From: Branchiostoma floridae
Lineage: Eukaryota > Chordata > Leptocardii > Amphioxiformes > Branchiostomatidae
Length of the DNA: 64,000 nt
Reading direction: 5' to 3'
Assembly: GCF_000003815.2 (NCBI RefSeq)
Contig: NC_049984.1
Location: 10,464,460-10,528,459 of the forward strand
Shown here: positions 11,420 to 24,292 of the stretch, piece by piece
Layout of the letters: every line of letters begins with the position of its first letter
Position numbering within the stretch: the first letter of the stretch is position 1
Translations under genes and position numbers: made by a program
Notes under the pieces: generated by a model
What the model was told of the DNA's origin: nothing
The model's input: the letters and a program-made list of their open reading frames with translations, nothing else
Databases searched by the model: none

Positions 11420-14400
11420 TCAGTGCACCACTCTCTGTTGTGGTGTGGACTCGCGACTTCTCTTGTTCTTGTCGTAGTTAACTAACCGCTGGCCCACAAG
11501 ATACCTGATGGGAAACAAGAAACAGTTTGTCATGACTGGGAATTCAAATTAAGGCACACTTTGATCATTGATACTAGGGATGTCTGATCAAATACTGTAA
11601 ATGCATTTAAGTTTGCGGGGATTTAATTTTGCGGTAGTGGGAAAAGGCAATTTTCGCGGTGGTTTTTAATTTCGCTTTAGCACCATACACTGTAGTATCT
11701 TAATGCCCTGGAAAAATGTTCGCGTTGGTTTTAAATTCGCGGTGAAATGGTCAACGCGAAAACCGCGAACATAAATCCACCGCAAACATTTCTGCATTTA
11801 CAGTAATTGAATTCGTACTGATTACCACAGTGCCCAACAGTGTAATTGGCATGTTTGGATGAAAGGAAACAGCTGTATGATGCATACTTGTCATTTTTGA
11901 TGTGTGTGTAGAGCCGTTTGAACTGCCTGGCCTGGAAGGTGAAGAGCCCTGACACCAGGACCAGCACCAGGAGGGAGGGGTAGATCCTGCGCAGCACCTG
12001 AACCTCCACATCACCACCCAGACCTGTGGAGAGGGGGGCACAGGTCAGTATATCATCAAGTCAGCTTTTAATCAATTAACTTGAAGTTCAATGAAATAGT
12101 TATTACACATTCTTACCTCTGGATTTCCTAGCCACAACCAACTTTAAAAAAAATGTTTTCCTAATCCATTTCATTAAATAAGGTGATGTGAAGCTATCCC
12201 ATTCAAGGTGACTTGCATACTTGTTATACGTTGTAAATAGATCAAGATAAAGTTTGTGGTGTCACTTGCACCTTTTGTAAGTCCATCAGATTAATATCAA
12301 AGATGAAAATTTAATGTATAAATAGTGCTAACTAAAGCCTTCAGTTTTAATTTCTAAAAGAGTTCTAGTAATCAGGAATTAGAGCTTTACTGATACATGT
12401 ATACAACCAATGATATAGCAGACTATCAGTTTTTTGTTCACATCCAGAATAAACAACAAGCAGCTCTGCTGTGTGTATACAATGATGTTTTCGTCCAAGC
12501 TTTGCACAAAACATGAGACCCTAACACACAGAAACTTTCCTTCCTACTACTTTCTCTGTACAGCCTGTACAACAATCTCAAGCAGTAAACAGTCCAACTC
12601 CATAGAAAGGCACTAGATGTAGGCTACAAACAGTACCTCATAAACCCTTCATGTGACCTACAGATGAAATATAGCAGCAATCTCACTGCTGACTAAACTG
12701 CAGAGGGCACTTACAGGCTGGTGTGTCGCATGATAAGCCACGTGTTTACTCCTTACTGACCTACAGTACTCAGTGATCAGACCATCTGGCAAGTCAATGC
12801 ACGGATGCTTTTGTCATACCTTTATACATTCTTCCTTTGTGTCTTGGTAGTTCTTAAGCACATACAAACCTGCTTTGACATTGTCTTATAAGATATGTTT
12901 TTCTTTCTATTTCGGTGAAGTACCATCTGTTGAGGTGCTTACACTAACCTTTCATCCCTTTGTATTAAAGAGTGGTCACTTTGTTGTGTAACCCTTCATT
13001 AACATGTATAAACAATGGATAGTTTACAGCACCATCACTAATGTGTCTCCAGACCTTTAGGGACCAAATAACAACCATAACTGGAGCTATATAAAAGCAG
13101 CAAAAAGGACCGTAGTCTTTGATCTCCATTCTCCCACATTTAATAGCCATCATATCTTTTTCTATATCACATTTAATAGTGAGGACGACCAAAATAGCTG
13201 AGCACTTTGATCAATAAGTGCTGCGCACACATCATATTGCTGATTGTGGCATATATTTGAGAAACTCCTATCTAGGGGAGTGTGAACACAAAGGACACTC
13301 GAAGAAATCTAGGCCAAATTATATCCCCATTGTTGAGACAGGTCAGACTCTATGTTCTCAGCTCTCCTCAGTGACCCACATTCTCCATGCCCTTTACACA
13401 AATGGTACGGACACCAGCAGGTTTACAGCTCTTATTCAAATAAAGAAGAATCAAGCTGGTAAGCTGTGTGTCTGTGATTGACATTTTACTGCTTATTTCT
13501 TACTCCTAAAAAAGAAATAAGCCAAGAGGCCCGGTGGGCGTCACTCCACCATTAAGTGGAGAAAGTGGGGATAAGTGTAGTTCCAAAGGGTACAACATTG
13601 GGACGTGTCACAGCACTGAACCTGGGACCTATTGTCTCTGAGCCAAATGCTCTAACTGTTACACCACAAGATGCAATCCTACATACATTGTACCAAACCT
13701 ACATACCAGGAGTATAGATAGAGATGCAATTTGTGGCACTTACACCTTTAATGTAAATCATCAGATTAATACCAAATGTATAGTCATAACTATAACCTTG
13801 AATTGTTGAAATTAGTAGTCATTGTTACTGGATTGTATATACCCAGTATGCACATTTCTGAATCTTGCTACAGTGACCAAGAAGTAGAGATCATATTTCA
13901 AGTAATGGCGTTGGCACTTTACACTTCTATTTCCATTGACAATGTAATACAAGTCTTTTATATCTTACCCAGATGAGGGACGACACCCGCAGCCACCAGG
14001 TAGGGGATGCAGAGACAGAACAACAGGCAGGTGATGACAGGGAGGGCCAGGTCAAACACCACCAGCTGTAGGTTCATGTTCCTTATACCATCTTGGTACA
14101 CCTGAAAAAGTCATTCATCATATAGTCAGTAAGTACAACTCTGAGGTCACTGAACAAGGACATCACCATATTTGGGACACAGTCCAGGGGCTATTCATTT
14201 AAATGCCCAAGATATCATCATGATTAAAAAAGAGAAGAATGTAACTTTCACTAATAGATACAGAAATATATAAATAGTAGAGCAGCACTTCTGTACTCAG
14301 GCCAAGAGAGAGAGTCTGAGAGAGTGAATACAAGCATCACCCATAGCGAGACTCCTGCATTTTCTTGAGGTTTGAGTGTACGACTATAACACCGGCAGCT

Positions 14401-17400
14401 ATTCTCACAAACTCCTTGTAAGAGAAAGACCAACCACCAGCTACCACACCCCTTACACAACCGTGACACAGAGACACAGACTGACCTGCTCCATGGCTCT
14501 TTTCAGCCACCACTGTGGTCCCATCATCGTCATGGCACAGATGATCTTAGCATGGAGGACGCCCAAGGCCCAGTCCTGGAACACAACACACTGTAGTGAT
14601 ACAATCATTACATCCATGAAAACAAAGGTACTGTAATCAGTTGGTGTGTTTCTTTGCTTGTTTGTCATGGTGTTTGTCTGCAGTAAGGCAGCCTGCTAGG
14701 ATGTAAGGCAGAAATAACAGTACTAATAGGATACTTGGAGGACTGGATGTCTGACTTGGCTCTGCTCTAATGTTGTACATTGTAGATAGGCAGGAAATGA
14801 TGACTCATAACTACACCCACTAATATCTGGGCATTAGGGATACCCGTATAGAGCTTGTTTCCCATAGTGGTAAATTGTACCTTGTGTGTTTAGGCTTGTT
14901 TACACTGAAAGTATGTTCAGTTCAGAGCAGCTTTTTTACTTGACTGTTTCCAAAACCATATCTAGTTGCTTGAGTAACTATTGTTTTTTACTTCACTATT
15001 GTAGGTCCAAAACCACATCTCATCAGCCATAACTTAACACTTAAGCTGTGTTTAGCTGTGTCCCCATGTGTACCAACGTCTGACCTGCCAGGGGAAGAAG
15101 AGTGGAGACTGGTCCAGCGGAACTCTGAGGGGGACCACAACAACCAGCTCAAACAGCAGACCCAACAGCAATGGAACAGCACCAAGTAGCAGGACAGCCA
15201 GCACTATTGTTTTGATAGCCTGGAACAGCAAGGCACAGCATTACTACAAGTTTATCTCCAAGGATATGAGGTTAACATAATATTACAATAAGTTGAAGAC
15301 ATATTGTACAATGACAGTTTCTGTTGTAGTACACAGTACAATGTTATGCCTTGTTCAATATCCCAGGCCTACCTGTGTTGTTCTGGAAACACAAATAAAA
15401 AAAAAAGAAAGACTACAGGAAATGCACTACCATCCCATGACTTGGCTCTCTTCTTCCTGTATTTTCAAAAATCTGCCAAAGCAAACTTAAACCTCCTAAT
15501 CATTAATCGCATTCTGTATCAAACCTGACTCACCATCATGGACCATTCAGACAGTTTCCTGCCCACAGTTGTCCAACCCTGTGGGACCCAGGCGAACATG
15601 ACCGAGAGGACGCGGCACACCAACCACAGCGTGTACAGTCCGCATGCTGCTGTGTACAGCTCGTGTACCTTGGCCTCCCCCATCCACACAGACATCATGG
15701 CGCGACCCAGGCCAACTAGCAATACAAACGTGATTAAGGAAAATTAGAAAACCAGTTAATAATGGAATTTCCACAGACTGAGATCAGGACCCTGGATATG
15801 AAAACAAAGGTTCAACGAAGGTCATGACACTTATCTGAAGTTACAAGTTATCATGGTTCTTTTTAGACGACCTCAAAATTAATCCGCAAGTTATCTGTAC
15901 CTACCTGGTAAAGTAAGACCGACAAAACTGGTGAAGGCTAGAGTCTCACACATCAGGAACACTAACAGCACCAACTGGGTCAAAGAATAAAAAAAAGGTA
16001 GTTAATATCACATAGCTGCTTTGCATTGTATGCATGACACCTAGCAGAATATGTAAGTACTACATGAACACACTGTGCACAAGTATGTTCAGCATAGAAT
16101 TTGAATGGTAGAAAACATGTGTAGCTTTTACATAGTTCTTATATGGTTGGAATTTAATGTCATAGGAACACAAAATGAACATCATCACCTACCCTAAATG
16201 CAAACCACGTGGGCCGTTTGTATGGTTGGAAGCCAATGGGCCCTGCCTGCTGTAGGATAGCCTGGTGGGCAGCATGTAAGCCTCCATCCTGCAGGTCTAT
16301 GTTGTTAGCAGGGGCAGGGTTGTTGCCAGGCTGGACATTGTCCTCACCCCGGATCAGCACACCCTGAGGGGTAGAATGCAGTACTGAGTGAGATAAGAGC
16401 CAGCATCCATCCTTCAGTCCTTTGACAGAATTTTGCTGTTGGGGGCAGGAAAAATTTGCCCATCCTCTATGAGTATGATGGACAGAAATTGTTCACCTGA
16501 GTTAAGTGAGGAAAGTCGTGTAAAGTGCCTTTCCCAAGGGAACAAGATCGGTGACACGGCAGCCAGATTCAAACTCAAGACCTTTGGGTCTCGAGGCAAA
16601 CACTGTCACGCATTCAATAGTCATGTGAAGGTATTAAAACAGATGCTATCATACCAAGCAAAGTCTACCAGCAAAATGAAGGAAAAAGCCTTTCAGATGG
16701 TCTAGATTTAAAAAATTTCCAGGAAGAGCATGCCCCCGGACCTCACATTAAGATTACTTATGCTGCACTTAATTTCTGACAAAGATACCTAAATTTCAGT
16801 ACCCAAGCTGAGGGCCAATTGAAACATTTAGAGGTTAAAGCCCTGCGGAGTAGATAAGTTCAGTACTCCAACCTTTTTCAACTATCCCATATAAAGACAT
16901 ACCTCTACTTCCTCCACTGGAACATCCCCAAGCAAGTATGATCTTAGGTTCCTGTAGAAACAACAGTTAACGTTACCAAGAGAAACAGAATGATTGAACA
17001 ACAGACAGTGATGTACAACTTGCTATCTGTAGATCACGTTATGAAGTATATATCATATGTTACAAAGTGCTACCACTGTAATTCCAAAGACAGCGGGAAA
17101 TCCATTGTGCAAATAGAAACTCACAGTATCCATGCCGTCCCAACAGTCCAGACCTTGACCATGCTCTTGAGCCACTGGCGCGTGTGACCCTGTTCCAACA
17201 GGGCAGGTAACACAACCTGTAGCAGCAGCAATTCTAGGGACAGCTCACTCACAGGTGCATCACTGCAGGTAACAAGATACACATGTATGGCTGTGCTTAT
17301 CTAGCAGTAATGCATGGCATTCGACAACATCTACATAATTCAGTAATAACATATGGATTAACAAGGACGAAGCATTGTAGGTGTGATTTTGGGGGGTTTT

Positions 17401-20400
17401 CTTAAACGAGTTTGCTCAGTGCAAGGCCATTGACCACTTCTAGGCACTGAACTACACTCACTGTAGCAGCATCTCTTTGCTTTAAGTCAGAAACATCGAG
17501 CTTCGGCAAGTTGGACTTACTCTTTTTGATAAGTGTGGCGGGTTATTTTACATGCCTGGGGTATGGCTCTCCCCAAAACACGGGACCTTGATTAAATGTC
17601 CTATCTGAGGAACAGCCCTAGCCAAAGCTAAGTACACATTTTTCACCTGATTTGTATAAAGATGGGGAATATCTCAATGCACTGAAAGGAAACCAGTTGC
17701 AGAAGTAACAATTCAGAAGGTAAAAAACATGGAGGTGTGGCAAACCCTACCTGGACAACATGACATGGTATGGCAGGAAGGTGGGGAAGGCCCATTTGAT
17801 GACCTGGATGGGGACGTACAGCATCAGCAGTACTGTGGTGCCAAATACAACCTGTGGATGGAAAACACTTATTCGTGAAAACCACATAGGCATTCTGAAA
17901 CAAAGACATTTTAAGTGTGAATATTAAACAGTGATAATTGGATCTCTTTGTGCTTTTGTATCAAAGTATTCTCATGGTTCAAAGTTGGATGATGGCATGG
18001 ACAGTAGATGATAAGAGCCGTACCACAGACAGGAGGAACCTGCGGGCATGTCTGTGGATGGGCAGGTGGATCATCTCCTGGACAGGGTTGAAGTCTGGAT
18101 CGTTCAGGTTTCTCAGGAACCACAGAACACCTGGTCGCACCACCTGAGTAACAACAAAAGAGGTTAATTATGAGTTGTAGCAACACCATACTGATGTGGT
18201 TTCATAGTACAATATAACAGCAACAACAATGCAGTACTCAACAACAATTTTCCAATACGTTTCTCACATTATCCAAAGATAAAAAAAAGAAGGCCAACCT
18301 CTCTGAGAAGTAGGATGAAGGAGGCAAAGTAGAAGACATAAACCATGCCCACAAGCCAGTGGAGAAACATGGCCGTCCCTGGGGCAGCCCGGAAACTCGT
18401 CTCTCTGTCCTTCAGGGTGGCATCAAACATCGCCTGTGTGTGGAACATTATCTAGAGCTTAGTCTTGCACTGTCAAACTGTTTTAACAATGATCACATAA
18501 AATTTTACTGGAGATATTTTTTTATTTGTTAATAAACACATAAAATAGCCACAGCTGTGCAAAAAGTGAACTTACCAGGGAGCATATATCCAGCCACCAT
18601 CCACACACCAATGGGAACACACCTATCTCCAGCACTACTAGAAGGGAAACCTGTGGAGAAAAGCAAGGAATCTCTCATTTTTCTGGGACAAAATAATCAT
18701 AGTAACAATGGTTTATTGAGTTAAGCAAATTGTATATTGTGTCCCATAGTGGCAGTCACAGTCTAAACTGATACAAGGGCATTACAGTGGATAACGAATT
18801 AGGAAACAAATGTGATGACTATGAGAAAAGGGAGATAGGTAGCAAATCCCATACATAGTACAAATGTATGATGTGGATGATATTGACTTACCTTTACAAC
18901 TACATAGCAAATTCCTAGAACTCTCTTGGCCCTGAAAAACAGAGAACAATGCAACATTTGTACTTAGGACATGGAAAATACGAACATACCATTATTCCTT
19001 CGATTACCACAGATTTGAACTACAAACTTAGTATTGATTATTCTACATGTCATTCTATTTTTTTCAACAGGTACAAAACTATTCTCACCTTTGAAAACCT
19101 AGAAAAGAAGCCATAGTCTGCAGAAAAGTTAAGGAATTGATGACACCTGGTGTAACATGAAGAGTCAGGTTTCTATATTTCTACCTCCACCTGAATCTTT
19201 GATAGCATAACTATTGAAACTACTGATTCAGAAACTTTTGTATCAAATAAACCTTGATTACAGTTACCCCGGTAAGCCATGTTGATTTGATATATGGATT
19301 ACATCCTCTAGGAGCCCCATAGCTGATGACAATGTGCGAATAAAAAGGTTTGAAAAAAAGTTGACTTCATTATGAAATACAGGTGGCCAGGAAGCTGAAC
19401 AATGACACAGAATAAGCTGAACAAGAGATTCTTCATCTTCATTCTTGGATATCTCCTTCGTTGACCCTAGAATTGACAGACATTCTATGAAATATTATAT
19501 TTTTTTGCAATCCACTATGTATACTTCCTCATTTTGCAGCTGCTTTGTACAATATGGTTTAAAACTATTTCTTTGAAAACGGCCGAAAATTGATGCACGT
19601 GCGGATGTCATCCATATCATCAAATCAACATGTGCTTACATACGGCTGATGGAGTTCAGTAACACACAATAGCTACAATATAATAGCATTGAGGATACAT
19701 GGCAGAAGACCAGTGCTGTGGCCAGGATGAGGTAGCCAATCATGGTGGTCAGCAGGCCCTCAAACTGGGAGGCTACCAACTACATAAACACACAAACATT
19801 GAAACTGGGTCAGAAGCACTTCCAGGTTACACATCGGACATACTTTTCTTTGAAATAGAAAAATATTTCTAACAATCTTGAGAGTATAAAACTAAATGTT
19901 CACTTACATAGTCATCTATTTTCACTGCTGCTGCTGCAAAATGTCCCACATGGTATGGGCAAAATGCTACAAGGCAAAATAGAAACAACAGATTGGATCA
20001 TTGGAGTATACACAGATTAAGTAAATGGCACACATTTTGTGGCAAGTGACACAACTAAAAAGTTCTTCTCACAAACAACTTATAGTTTCAAGATGAGATT
20101 TTGTGCATGACTTTAGCCTTGCACAATTTACATGTAATATAATATATACTGGTAATGTAGAATTAAAATTAACTGTTGGGGCTTAATAATAATATTACAT
20201 GTGCTTGTTAAGATGACAGAGTACATATTGAAAGGAGATAGAGTAGCTGACTGACTGGGTTTACTTACCAAATACTAGAATGAAGAGGGTGTTCAGAGAA
20301 ACTACCCAGAATACATGTTCCTGCAGCAAGAAAGAAAAGATCATAATTTTTGGTTACTATGTAACATCAATAAAAATATATCTTATAAATCTATTAGCCA

Positions 20401-23400
20401 AGTGTTGAGTTGCACATCCACTCCAATGCTTAGCTTGAAAAATGAAAACAGTGTATGATAAGATTTTTTCATGAATTCAGCAACTTACCAAAAATACAAG
20501 AGAGCCATCCAAGCCTAGCATCTGAAAAAAAGAAGTTTTCGCTCAGTTATCAAGCTGATTAAACATTCAATGTCTTCATCATTTCTGGAAATTTCTCAAT
20601 ACTATAAGGCATCAGAGAGGCAGTCTGGACTCAAGACATAGGCAATACCAACACTAGATGTTACTTGCTCTGATAGCTAACAGTCAGTAATGCCTACCCT
20701 TTCCCACGTCAGTTCCTCAGCCGCACGGTCCCACTCAATGGCATTCCAGTTCACATCATCTATTGGCAGAAACAGCATACAAACACTTGATAATCATGCT
20801 TAGGTTGAGAACACCCAGGTTGGCTCTAAATCGGTGCCCAACAGGAAGGAGAAGTAGGGGGCCAAGCCATGACTTCAAAAAGAACAGTTGAGCAGGATCT
20901 AAGTGAAATGGGCTGTAGTTGGGAGGGGGCTCAGCAGACAGCAACTGACAAACCACAATGGAAAACAATGACAGCCCGCTTCAGTGCCAGCGGCGATGAT
21001 GATGATAATAAATTATGACAAATAGGCTAACAGTTAGACATAGATAAGTTGGCTGCAGAGGGGAAATTTGACCCTAGTGGTCCGAGGCATTACTTATCTA
21101 AAGGTATGAAAATGATTATTCTATTAACCTTGGGCACCATTGTTGGGGTCATCGCCCTCCCCATCACCTCCATTGTTGTCACCTTCTTCATCTGTGTCAT
21201 CAAAGATGTCACCTGCATCACCGTTGTCCATGCCCATACCATCCTCATCCTCCGGCGGGGGTGGGGCTGCAGCTGGGGGAGGGGCATTGTTTGCTGGAGC
21301 AGCCTTGGGAAAAATAACAGGACAACCATAGGACTACAATGAAGTCTGTCAAGTTCACAAGTTTGACGTGAAAGCTAGTGTGTCTCCATCAAGTCATGAT
21401 CATTCACCTCTTTCACTCACTCAGTCACTCACTCACTATCCTGTTTAGCATCCGTTGTTCTCCGTCTTAAAAGGGTTGGACGTTGCGGGATGTCATTCAG
21501 GTCTGACTGCTGATCTCCAGCTGCCTCTGTTAAGGGGGTTGACCTTTTGCAGGTTCAATTTGTGACTGTCTTCCTTGACATTTTCCAGCCATCTCCTTTC
21601 AACAATAATTACTTACATGTATGTACATGTATGTAATGGCGGCTACATGACTGAGTCGACAACAAAACTGCTTACAGGTGCTGGCTCGTCTTGGTTGTTC
21701 TGCTGTTCCAGCCACTGAGGCCCACCCCCGTGGACAATCTGTTCCCGTAGCCAGACCAGACTGATGAACGCACACAGGGAACATGTCACCACGAAACACC
21801 CCTGCAGACAGTCAGACATCAAGTTCTCCCTGAAGAAAAAATCACAACACAAAAATGATTAGACCATCAGTGTGGTAAAAACAACAATTCATGTATTGAG
21901 CTCAAGAAGTCTGAAAAGTAAGAACAGTGCTGTCCACTGTATCTGGCAGGACATTTTATTTTCTTGCCTAAATCTTGTGTTTAAGAACTGAGTGGGTACT
22001 TACGTTGATAGCATGTCCAGTGGTAAGGTTAAAAGAGAGCTGACAGATCCCGTGAACAGACATCTGTAGATTCGGCCTACACAAGCAAGAAAATTTACAC
22101 TGTTGTTCAATTGGCTTTCATAAAAAGGAATAACTCAACATATGCAAGTGTGCAGATATTCTAATTTTGACATCACTTTCTCCATACATATCTGTATTTG
22201 TATCTATATAGCCGGTATAACCGCCCTTCAGCGTAACACAACAGCTGGACTTATAAGTATACAGTGTTCTTACTACATACCAAACTAACATAAACAGTGT
22301 ACATATACTTACATGCTGTAAGAGGTACTACTCCTAACCAGGCGAATGCCACCAGTGTGTAGTGGAACCAGTACCGTACAGCAGTGCCTATACTTGTGAA
22401 CAACCCGCTCACTATGTCCTTGATGGGCAGTGTTGCAGGCATGTCTGGTGAGTAAACTAGAAGTGACAAGAGAGAAAAAACAACGGTTAGTTACCTCAGT
22501 GGCAATAGTGTAATTCTTGAAATTTTTGCTGTGATTCTATGTTTGCAGTCTTCCCAGTGTCAGACCCTCATGTCTGTATCTGTATCTATATGGCCGGTAT
22601 AACCGCCCTTCGGCTTAACCCACCAGCTATCAATGCATCAGTGAAATTAAAGCAGCATGAACTTAACTGTATTTGCAGTATGTCATCTATGACTGAATTT
22701 GAACAGAAAAATATGCCATACCAACAATATATATCTCAGAATTTACATGATTAGCAGTTCATCTAATCATTGAATGGGACACAGAAATTGGTTTCAAGTG
22801 TCAACATTAACCATAATTTGATATTAAGAATACTTACTTGGGGTGAATGCAAATCTGTGCTTGCATAGTTCACAATATTCCTTCTTACTATGCTTCAACC
22901 ACTGGATGAGACTGTAATAAAAAAACAAGGGACGATCACATTCACATGTCAGAGTAAAGCTTCATTCAACTAAATCAACTTAATCTAAGATAAATAATTG
23001 GACATGTCCATGGCTTAGGTATACAGACTAAATCAATTAATAGAATTTGACCATAATCTGTAGACCTCAGATAGTACCAATGTGACCAGTGGAACTGTAC
23101 AGGTAGTACCAGTATGAGCTAGCCTGAGTATCATCCTCTGTAGTAACCGCTGGCTCACGACTTTTGCTTGCCTGAGCATGATCCTCTGGAGAAAGTCCTG
23201 AGCCAGCGGTTACTACAGAGGATGATACTCAGGCAAGCAAAAGTCGTGAGCCAGCGGTTACTACGGAGGATGATACTCAGGCTAAGTATGAGCCGCATGT
23301 ACTGACCATTCCTGATGGATGTATTTGATACTGCCTGTACACACACAGGGGTGGTACAGGGGTTTGTCCTGACTCCCCTCCGACCGACACACCCGGCAAA

Positions 23401-24292
23401 TATCTGAAACAACATCAGTACTCCTTAGTGGTAAATGACGGAAATTTCATACTTGTGTAAGTAATAGTTAAAGGAAAACATCACCATGCATGAATTATGT
23501 AAATGTTGCATTCGCCTGCGCAAAATATTCATATGCTCTAAAAAGTCTAATGGAGGTATGAGGTCCCCAAACTCTAGTTACATCATATAATATCTTTGCA
23601 GACAAATTGCAGTTGCATGTAAAGCTTTGACGAGCCAACTTGAATCTCGTCCATATCATTGTTACAATATCTTGTTCTCGAGTCTAGTTCATCGATCAGA
23701 TTCAGGAAAATTCTGATGTCATAGCATATTGCGTCCAATGCTGGGTTTATGGTTTATATACAGGGAATCATAAACTTTGACAAAAACAAAACTACCATGA
23801 TCATAACCATTCCAGGACCAATATGTCAGGAATTTTGTCTCAGCCATAAATTAAAGGGTCATACAAGGGACAAGTACCAGATAAAAGGACACTTTTCATG
23901 TCTAAAGTATGTTATCACAATAATTTCAATGACGTCAATTTGTCGATATGACACTAGAAAAACATATCTGTTAAAGAAATTCCCTGAATTCCTGTACTTG
24001 TGTTGTTCATTTGAAACAGTGAAAATACTTCTACCTCATGCAAAGGTTTCGGTTCACCTTTATCTAATATATATGACTCGTGACTTCGTCATCAAGAAAA
24101 TACGTGAGGCTTTAAAAACAAGGTGTGATCAAGCCACCGCTACGTATCACAGTAAACTGCACCTTCATAAAATATTCTCTTACAACGGTTCTTGCTAGCT
24201 CATTAAAAGACTACTGCTGAAATACACTAGTTCCAAATAAAAACGCCAATCTTTGTCAAAATTTTACCTTCAGCGGCTTCGTCGTCCTCCAT
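11420..24292 (-). CDS. MARCH6: MARCH6/TEB4 (Doa10) ER membrane E3 ubiquitin ligase
   Basis: MARCH6 is the animal Doa10. It is a polytopic ER ubiquitin ligase that degrades ER proteins and sterol-synthesis enzymes (ERAD). I traced 28 coding exons, all with GT-AG introns, from right to left: 24268-24292, 23307-23403, 22838-22911, 22313-22456, 22004-22076, 21676-21829, 21129-21303, 20698-20759, 20489-20521, 20269-20320, 19908-19966, 19699-19779, 19089-19117, 18892-18931, 18576-18650, 18299-18433, 18024-18143, 17751-17851, 17125-17262, 16903-16951, 16193-16363, 15905-15974, 15534-15715, 15085-15219, 14486-14575, 13969-14101, 11888-12023 and 11420-11504. They total 2718 bases (905 residues plus stop), close to the ~910 of human MARCH6. 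The RING-CH ligands are C11, C14, C28, C30, H38, C41, C54 and C57. Next come [20 protein letters not shown], an acidic linker (exon 7), the TEB4/Doa10 membrane core ([33 protein letters not shown]) and the conserved C-terminal element [10 protein letters not shown]. Length and phase agree throughout, so I think the gene is intact. Confidence 0.95.
11593..11805. mobile_element. MITE with TACTGTAAATGCA ends, copy 1
   Basis: The element starts TACTGTAAATGCA and ends TGCATTTACAGTA, a perfect 13-bp inverted repeat that includes a likely TA target duplication. The interior has mirrored GCGGT/ACCGC and TTCGCGGT/ACCGCGAA blocks, so almost the whole element can fold back. It lies in the last MARCH6 intron (between exons 27 and 28). 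A second copy lies at about 30.3 kb. Confidence 0.8.
13512..13680 (-). mobile_element. tRNA-derived SINE, copy 1
   Basis: On the minus strand the right end reads TGGTGTAACAGTTAGAGC (A-box-like) followed by CAGGTTCAGTG (B-box-like), then a tRNA-unrelated body with TGTTGTACCCTTTGGAA and CCCACTTTCTCCACTTAATG. The body resembles that of the element at 16.4-16.6 kb. It lies in a MARCH6 intron in the gene's own orientation. Confidence 0.6.
16425..16620 (-). mobile_element. tRNA-derived SINE, copy 2
   Basis: On the minus strand the sequence reads GACAGTGTTTGCCTCGAGAC, then a B-box-like GAGTTTGAATC, then a body with TGTTCCCTTGGGAAAGGCAC and ACTTTCCTCACTTAA. The body matches the SINE at 13.5-13.7 kb in order and orientation. 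It lies in the MARCH6 intron between exons 20 and 21. The ends are approximate. Confidence 0.6.
22191..22246 (+). repeat. 56-bp dispersed repeat, copy A
   Basis: The core GCCGGTATAACCGCCCTTC with flanking CTGTAT..GTATCTATAT and TAAC.CA.CAGCT recurs about 380 bases away at 22573-22628 with only a few differences. The two copies flank MARCH6 exon 4 (22313-22456). Confidence 0.7.
22573..22628 (+). repeat. 56-bp dispersed repeat, copy B
   Basis: Second copy of the repeat at 22191-22246, in the same orientation. It shares GCCGGTATAACCGCCCTTC and its flanks. It lies in the MARCH6 intron between exons 3 and 4. Confidence 0.7.
23121..23283. repeat. Long foldback repeat beside MARCH6 exon 2
   Basis: The left arm (23121-23176, starting AGCCTGAGTATCATCCTCTG) is matched by an inverse right arm (23228-23283), with about one mismatch in 56. 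A third, inverted copy of the ~35-base core (GAGCCAGCGGTTACTACAGA) sits in between at about 23200-23234. In the MARCH6 transcript this would form a long double-stranded stem starting about 23 bases downstream of the RING-exon 5' splice site. Confidence 0.85.

Noticed and set aside
11470-11500. CGTAGTTAACTAACCGCTGGCCC looks like the 23.1-kb foldback core
   Set aside because: These bases are MARCH6 coding exon 28 (antisense of VGQRLVNY), so the resemblance is chance.
21090-21342. Plus- and minus-strand frames rich in Ser/Pro or Met/Arg at 21.1-21.3 kb
   Set aside because: Alternative readings of MARCH6 exon 7, which encodes the acidic Asp/Gly/Asn-rich linker.
23930-23937. Third TGACGTCA palindrome, in MARCH6 intron 1
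   Set aside because: About one copy is expected by chance in 64 kb, and this one is not in an obvious promoter.
23749-24198. 149-codon plus-strand frame inside MARCH6 intron 1
   Set aside because: Non-ATG or weak start, no recognisable domain, antisense within an intron. Length alone is not enough. Expression data would be needed.
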